In this document: positions 60,669-64,000 of the stretch, piece after piece
How the letters are laid out: each line of letters starts with the position of its first letter
Position numbering within the stretch: the first letter of the stretch is position 1
Assembly (NCBI GenBank): GCA_049509515.1
Contig: JBEKZV010000016.1
Coordinates: 1-64,000, forward strand
DNA length: 64,000 nucleotides
Reading direction: 5' to 3'
Source: JBEKCP01 sp049509515
Lineage (GTDB): Bacteria; Planctomycetota; Planctomycetia; Pirellulales; Thermoguttaceae
Position numbers and translations under genes: made by a program
The notes under the pieces: generated by a model
Told to the model about the DNA's origin: nothing
The model's input: only the letters and a program-made list of their open reading frames with translations
The model's database searches: none

Positions 60669-60893
60669 TCAAAAGTCGCACCACGCGCCGCCGCCGAGCA
60701 ACTGCTCGCTGTTGGTGAAGAACTCGCTCTCATCGCTCTTGCCATTGAAGTAGTACAGGCCGGTGCGGAACGAGTGACCGATCTGGCCGCGCCACTGCCA
60801 CCCCGCTTCGGCGGTAAATCCGAGAGGTTGCCGTGAAATCGACCGCTCGCCGCGCAGGCCTGCGTCCAGATGAAGGATTCGGGCCACGTTCAA
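60669..60893 (-). pseudogene. C-terminal remnant of a DUF1207-like outer membrane protein
   Basis: About 74 residues remain. The end, GHSFRTGLYYFNGKSDESEF then TNSEQLLGGGAWCDF, is the last pair of strands of a DUF1207-type beta-barrel (its usual ending is a Y-Y/F-N-G-x-S pattern followed by G-x-G-x-W-x-D-F/Y). The signal peptide and most of the barrel are absent, so the piece cannot be inserted in a membrane. It lies within the efflux operon between the kinase remnant and emrA. Confidence 0.65.
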
Positions 60894-60900
60894 CTCCTTT

Positions 60901-61494
60901 CTATCTTGCCCTGCGCCCGCACGCGGCGTTGGCCGGCTTGGTCTTCTGCAACAGCGGAATCTGGACGACGATGCAGGTCCCGACCCCGGGCCGGCTGTCG
61001 ATGTCTACGGTCCCGCCCAGCCGTCCCACCAGTTGTGCAACTCCCTCCAGTCCTCGCTGCAATCCCAGTCTGTCCGGTTCAACCCCGGCAGGATCAAAGC
61101 CGATGCCCCAGTCTTGAACCTGAATACGGACGCGCTCGTTGTCTTGCGAGAGCCCCAGCAATACGTTCTTGCTCTTGCTGTGGTGACAGGCGTTGAGCAG
61201 CAATTCCTCGACGACCAGGAATGCCACCGCCTGCAACTCCGGCCGGAGTCCGCCGGCAGCCAAGTCGTCGCAGAACTCGATCTCGGGACCGCCACGTGCT
61301 TGGTTGTCGGCAATCAGACGATTGACGGCGGCCTCGAGACGGGCCGTGATTGGGCGCGCCTGCTGAAGGCCCAACGGACAAACCGCATGATGGGTGTCGC
61401 CCTTTGCACGGTCTTCCTCGCACTGCTCCTCGCCGGACAGTCGGTTCAGCATTGGGATTGCCCTCCTGACAACAAGATCAATGAACATTGGCAC
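60901..61494 (-). CDS. Truncated histidine kinase, ATPase domain only
   Basis: Up to 197 residues, of which about 50-185 match the ATPase domain of NarX/DegS-type (HisKA_3) kinases: VVEELLLNACHHSKSKNVLL (N box), VQDWGIGFDP (G1), GTVDIDSRPGVGTCIVVQIP (G2-type end). The piece before it, which should hold the dimerisation helix with the phosphorylated histidine, is absent: the first 48 residues match nothing. The family's GLQ-G motif reads GLQRGLEG here. Either it is a remnant or an anti-sigma-like ATPase working with another partner. It lies 12 bases downstream of csrA and 7 bases before the DUF1207 remnant on the same strand. Confidence 0.6.
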   Translation of the reverse strand: MPMFIDLVVRRAIPMLNRLSGEEQCEEDRAKGDTHHAVCPLGLQQARPITARLEAAVNRLIADNQARGGPEIEFCDDLAAGGLRPELQAVAFLVVEELLLNACHHSKSKNVLLGLSQDNERVRIQVQDWGIGFDPAGVEPDRLGLQRGLEGVAQLVGRLGGTVDIDSRPGVGTCIVVQIPLLQKTKPANAACGRRAR

Positions 61495-61506
61495 ATTACG
61501 GTCGCT

Positions 61507-61737
61507 TCAGCTTCGCTCCGTCTCTCCCGGCCCCGTTCGCAGCCCTGCTGTTTCACGGGAACCCGCCGCGCGACGTTGTCGATTCTTGGCCAACCAAATC
61601 TCCTCGCGGTCAACCCGAACTCTTCGCGGTGCCTCGATTGCCAGAAAGGCCCGGTTCCCGGATACTCCGGCAACGCGAACGATTACCTCTTTCCCGATGA
61701 CGAGCTCCTCGCCGACACTGCGCGAGAGCACCAACAT
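61507..61737 (-). CDS. csrA: Carbon storage regulator CsrA
   Basis: A 76-residue RNA-binding protein that represses or protects mRNAs by binding GGA motifs in leaders. The core MLVLSRSVGEELVIGK, VRVAGVSGNRAFLAIEAPRR and VDREEIW has the residues that form the RNA site (Leu 4, Arg 6 and the Arg of VDREEI). The rest is a 25-residue basic and Ser/Gly-rich tail absent in the short form of CsrA. It lies 21 bases downstream of the tetR gene, so it is read from the tetR promoter. Being between a regulator and an efflux pump is unusual; see findings. Confidence 0.85.
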   Translation of the reverse strand: MLVLSRSVGEELVIGKEVIVRVAGVSGNRAFLAIEAPRRVRVDREEIWLAKNRQRRAAGSRETAGLRTGPGETERS

Positions 61738-61758
61738 GGCACGTCTTCTCGTTGACTG

Positions 61759-62400
61759 TTACGGATGCGATGAACTCGGGCTTGCCGCGCCCGCCGCACG
61801 GTTCTCCGCGACGCGAGCCGACAGCCCATTCACCAGCGCGTCGATCAGCGCCCCGGCGTAGTCGTTCACTTCCTCGTTCGATGCCTCCTCCACCTGCAGC
61901 TCGAACAACTCTGAAAAACACCCGTGAAACATCCGGCCGGCATGCGCGGGGTTGTGAGGGCGGAGAGAACCTTCCTTGATTCCCTGCTCGAAAATCGAGG
62001 TGAGAAACCGCAGGAAGCGAGGGCGAGTCGTCTGCCTGACTTTGTGTCGTTGACCCGTCTCCACCAGCAAGCGGATGATCCCCTTGTGCTTGGCACCGAG
62101 TTCCGCGGCCGTGCGGAGAACCTTTTCCAACTTCTGCGGAGCGGGCAGGTCCCCGTCGACGATCTCCTGGGCCGCCTGGAAAAACGGTTCCACCATGCGA
62201 GCGTAAACGAATTGCGTCAGATCGTCTTTGTCTTCGAAGTAGTTGTAGAGACTTCCTTTCGCCAAACCCGCTGTCGTCGCCACACGATCCATTGTGAATC
62301 CGCCGACCCCGTGCTCCTCCAGCACGCCGCCGGCGGCATCGAAGATCGTGTCCTTCATCATCGCGGTGACGAATTCTTTTCTGGCTTTGCTCAGTCGCAT
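61759..62400 (-). CDS. TetR-family repressor of the efflux locus
   Basis: A 213-residue regulator. The helix-turn-helix is GGFTMDRVATTAGLAKGSLYNYFEDKDDL (about residues 30-60), a textbook TetR reading head; the rest is the helical ligand and dimer domain. Start 62400 (MRLSKARKEF) is preceded by AGGAGG at 7 bases and begins right before the HTH, unlike an upstream ATG at 62448. It is divergent from the outer membrane factor gene, with a palindrome (62434-62447) overlapping its promoter region, so autoregulation and control of the pump are likely. Confidence 0.9.
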   Translation of the reverse strand: MRLSKARKEFVTAMMKDTIFDAAGGVLEEHGVGGFTMDRVATTAGLAKGSLYNYFEDKDDLTQFVYARMVEPFFQAAQEIVDGDLPAPQKLEKVLRTAAELGAKHKGIIRLLVETGQRHKVRQTTRPRFLRFLTSIFEQGIKEGSLRPHNPAHAGRMFHGCFSELFELQVEEASNEEVNDYAGALIDALVNGLSARVAENRAAGAASPSSSHP

Positions 62401-62433
62401 GTGAGCCTCCTGTGAACTGCCATTGAAGTATAC

Positions 62434-62447
62434 TGACTCGCGGGTCA
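62434..62447. promoter_or_regulatory. Operator candidate for the TetR regulator
   Basis: TGACTCGCGGGTCA, a 14-base near-palindrome (12 of 14 positions self-complementary) 34 bases before the tetR start and 124 bases before the outer membrane factor start. The arrangement TGAC...GTCA is typical of TetR operators on efflux genes. Confidence 0.5.
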
Positions 62448-62570
62448 CAATGCAATACTAGGGATTCATTCATAAACTAACCCTGCGGGAATTTTCGGTC
62501 GAATCAAGTTTAACGGATCTATGGATTGCGCCGTGAATAACGCCTGACAACGCCTCTTGCGGGGGATGTC

Positions 62571-64000
62571 ATGGATGACGTTCTCAGAACCTCTGTCGTA
62601 ACCGACAGTCGCTTCGGCCAATATGGGGGTTATGGGGGTTCCGGGAGGTGTCGGCTCCGCGTGGCTGCCAGTCTCGTGCTTGCAGCTACCCAACTACTGG
62701 TGGGGTGCGGCGGATTAGGGCAATGGTATCGCAATGGGTTCAAGGTGGGACCAGACTACTCGACTCCCCCCGCCACGGCGGCGGAGCACTGGATCGACGC
62801 GGACAACCCCCGCCTCAAGAGCCTGGAGGACAACAACGCCTGCTGGTGGACGGCCTTCAACGATCCAACCCTGGATTGCCTGGTTGCGTCGGCTGCCGAT
62901 GAGAACCTGACGCTCCGCACGGCCTGTTACCGGATCCTGGAAGCCCGCGCCCAGCGCGGTGTCGCCGCCGGCAATCTGTTCCCCCAGCAACAAGCGGCCG
63001 GCGGCAGCTACACCCGCAACGCTCTGGGGAACGGCTATCCGTTCAATCTGTTCGACTTCGGGCATTACTACGACAACGCGACGGTCGGCTTCAACGCCGC
63101 GTGGGAATTGGATTTCTGGGGACGCCTGCGGCGCGCCGTCGAGGCGGCCGACGCCAACCTCGACGCCCAGTGCGCCAACTACAACAACGTCCTGGTGCTC
63201 CTGCAAGCCGAAGTGGCCGCGAACTACATCCAAATGCGGGCCTACGAAGAACGCCTGCAGCTTGCGCGGAAGAACGTCGATCTGCAGAAGGAGACGCTGA
63301 GAATCATCAGCCTCCGCGAACAGAAGGGATTGGTCACCGAGTTGGATGTCCAGCAAGCGACCTACAATCTGGGCCAGACGGAATCCATGATTCCGCCCTT
63401 GGACGCCGGTCGTCGCAGGGCGCAGAATCACTTGTGCATTCTCATGGCGAAGCCGCCGCAAGAGCTGGAGCAGATCGCCGATCGCTTCGGCTCGATTCCG
63501 GTTCCCCCGCAGGAAATCGTCGTGGGCATCCCCGCCGAGTTGCTCCGCCGCCGCCCCGACGTGCAACAAGCCGAGCGCGCTGCCGCGGCACAGTCCGCGC
63601 AAATCGGCATCGCGGAGGCCGAGTTCTATCCGCACATCGCCATCACGGGAACGATCGGCCTCCAGGCCGAACAGCTCAGCCAACTGTTCGAGTCCAAGAG
63701 CCTTGCCGGCCAAATTGGCCCCGGGTTCACGTGGAACCTGCTCAACTACGGACGGATCCGCAACAACGTGAAGGCCCAGGACGCGCGATTCCAGCAGGCG
63801 GTGCTGACGTACCGGGATACGGTTCTCCGCGCCAACGAGGAAGTCGAGGACGCCATCGTCGCCTTCCTGCGCGAGCAGGATCGGGCCGCGTCCCTCGCGG
63901 GCAGCGCCAAAGCTGCCGCGCGGTCGGTCGAGCTCGCATCACGGCAATATGAAACGGGCCTGATCGCCTATCAGCCGTTGTTGGATTCCGAACGAGTGCT
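62571..64000 (+). CDS. NodT/TolC-type outer membrane efflux lipoprotein, cut by window edge
   Basis: At least 476 residues; the gene runs past the window end. The N-terminus has a lipobox (ATQLLVGC, Cys about 47), then KVGPDYSTPPA, the standard opening of the RND/EmrAB outer membrane channel family (NodT, OprM-like). AGNLFPQQQAAGGSYTRN, AAWELDFWGRLRRAVEAAD, the repeat QIGIAEAEFYPHIAITGTIG and FTWNLLNYGRIRNNVKAQD mark both halves of the family's internal repeat. ATG 62571 is chosen because it leads directly to the lipobox; an ATG at 62566 is in another frame. It would supply the outer membrane channel for EmrA and EmrB, encoded on the other strand. Confidence 0.9.
   Translation, partial: MDDVLRTSVVTDSRFGQYGGYGGSGRCRLRVAASLVLAATQLLVGCGGLGQWYRNGFKVGPDYSTPPATAAEHWIDADNPRLKSLEDNNACWWTAFNDPTLDCLVASAADENLTLRTACYRILEARAQRGVAAGNLFPQQQAAGGSYTRNALGNGYPFNLFDFGHYYDNATVGFNAAWELDFWGRLRRAVEAADANLDAQCANYNNVLVLLQAEVAANYIQMRAYEERLQLARKNVDLQKETLRIISLREQKGLVTELDVQQATYNLGQTESMIPPLDAGRRRAQNHLCILMAKPPQELEQIADRFGSIPVPPQEIVVGIPAELLRRRPDVQQAERAAAAQSAQIGIAEAEFYPHIAITGTIGLQAEQLSQLFESKSLAGQIGPGFTWNLLNYGRIRNNVKAQDARFQQAVLTYRDTVLRANEEVEDAIVAFLREQDRAASLAGSAKAAARSVELASRQYETGLIAYQPLLDSERV

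Noticed and set aside
1..64000. CRISPR array, tRNA, rRNA or insertion sequence
   Set aside because: No regularly spaced repeats with unique spacers, no cloverleaf with a GGTTC-type arm and CCA-side pairing, and no transposase frame were seen. The 9-base tandem repeat at 18271 is too short for CRISPR.

Overview
The window looks like a chromosomal segment of a high-G+C planctomycete, probably of the Pirellulales type. The reasons are a DUF1080 protein, Tat-exported Gfo/Idh/MocA oxidoreductases, several PQQ-type beta-propeller and leucine-rich-repeat secreted proteins, a DUF1207-like remnant, very large unrecognised proteins, and many intergenic hairpin repeats. Both edges cut genes. I found no rRNA, tRNA, CRISPR array, insertion sequence or prophage.

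Layout. (1) 1-16 kb is a carbohydrate-breakdown region. On the plus strand lie an alpha/beta-hydrolase esterase, a duplicated-domain secreted protein, a GH28-like polygalacturonase and a DUF4838 alpha-glucuronidase-like protein. On the minus strand lie a GH5-like hydrolase with an altered acid/base site, a Tat-exported DegT-family PLP protein, a SulP anion transporter without a STAS domain, and a secreted transglutaminase-fold protein. Together these suggest growth on pectin or other uronate-rich glycans. (2) 15.5-25.9 kb holds a 2-deoxyribosyltransferase-like protein, a PmtA-like methyltransferase, an outer-membrane-type protein, rimI, a protoporphyrinogen oxidase carrying a palindromic repeat in frame, then DUF1080, Gfo/Idh/MocA, a PIG-L deacetylase and a nucleoside/sugar symporter. 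(3) 26-34.7 kb is mostly housekeeping: a small protein with a strong ribosome binding site, a GH50-like hydrolase, a glycosyltransferase with a coupled small membrane protein, greA, rimO, pgsA, a CPBP protease and a small acidic protein. (4) 34.7-40.7 kb has an ankyrin lipoprotein between two copies of the 3' end of a 1378-codon gene.

(5) 40.8-55.1 kb holds two PQQ-type propeller proteins, a rifampin-phosphotransferase-like dikinase, an EMC3/TMCO1-like (Oxa1 superfamily) membrane protein, an FG-GAP protein and a 1233-residue BNR-GH44 hydrolase. The membrane propeller, dikinase and EMC3-like genes overlap by 4 bases and then abut with one base between them, so they probably act together; this is my best candidate for an undescribed system. 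(6) 55.3-64 kb has an LRR protein, a small secreted protein, and a drug-efflux locus. In that locus tetR, csrA, two C-terminal gene remnants, emrA and emrB run on the minus strand, divergent from a TolC/NodT-type outer membrane factor with a palindromic operator candidate between.

Several families of palindromic repeats lie between genes, and at least three have become in-frame linkers inside proteins. All functional calls come from reading motifs by eye; no database search was possible.
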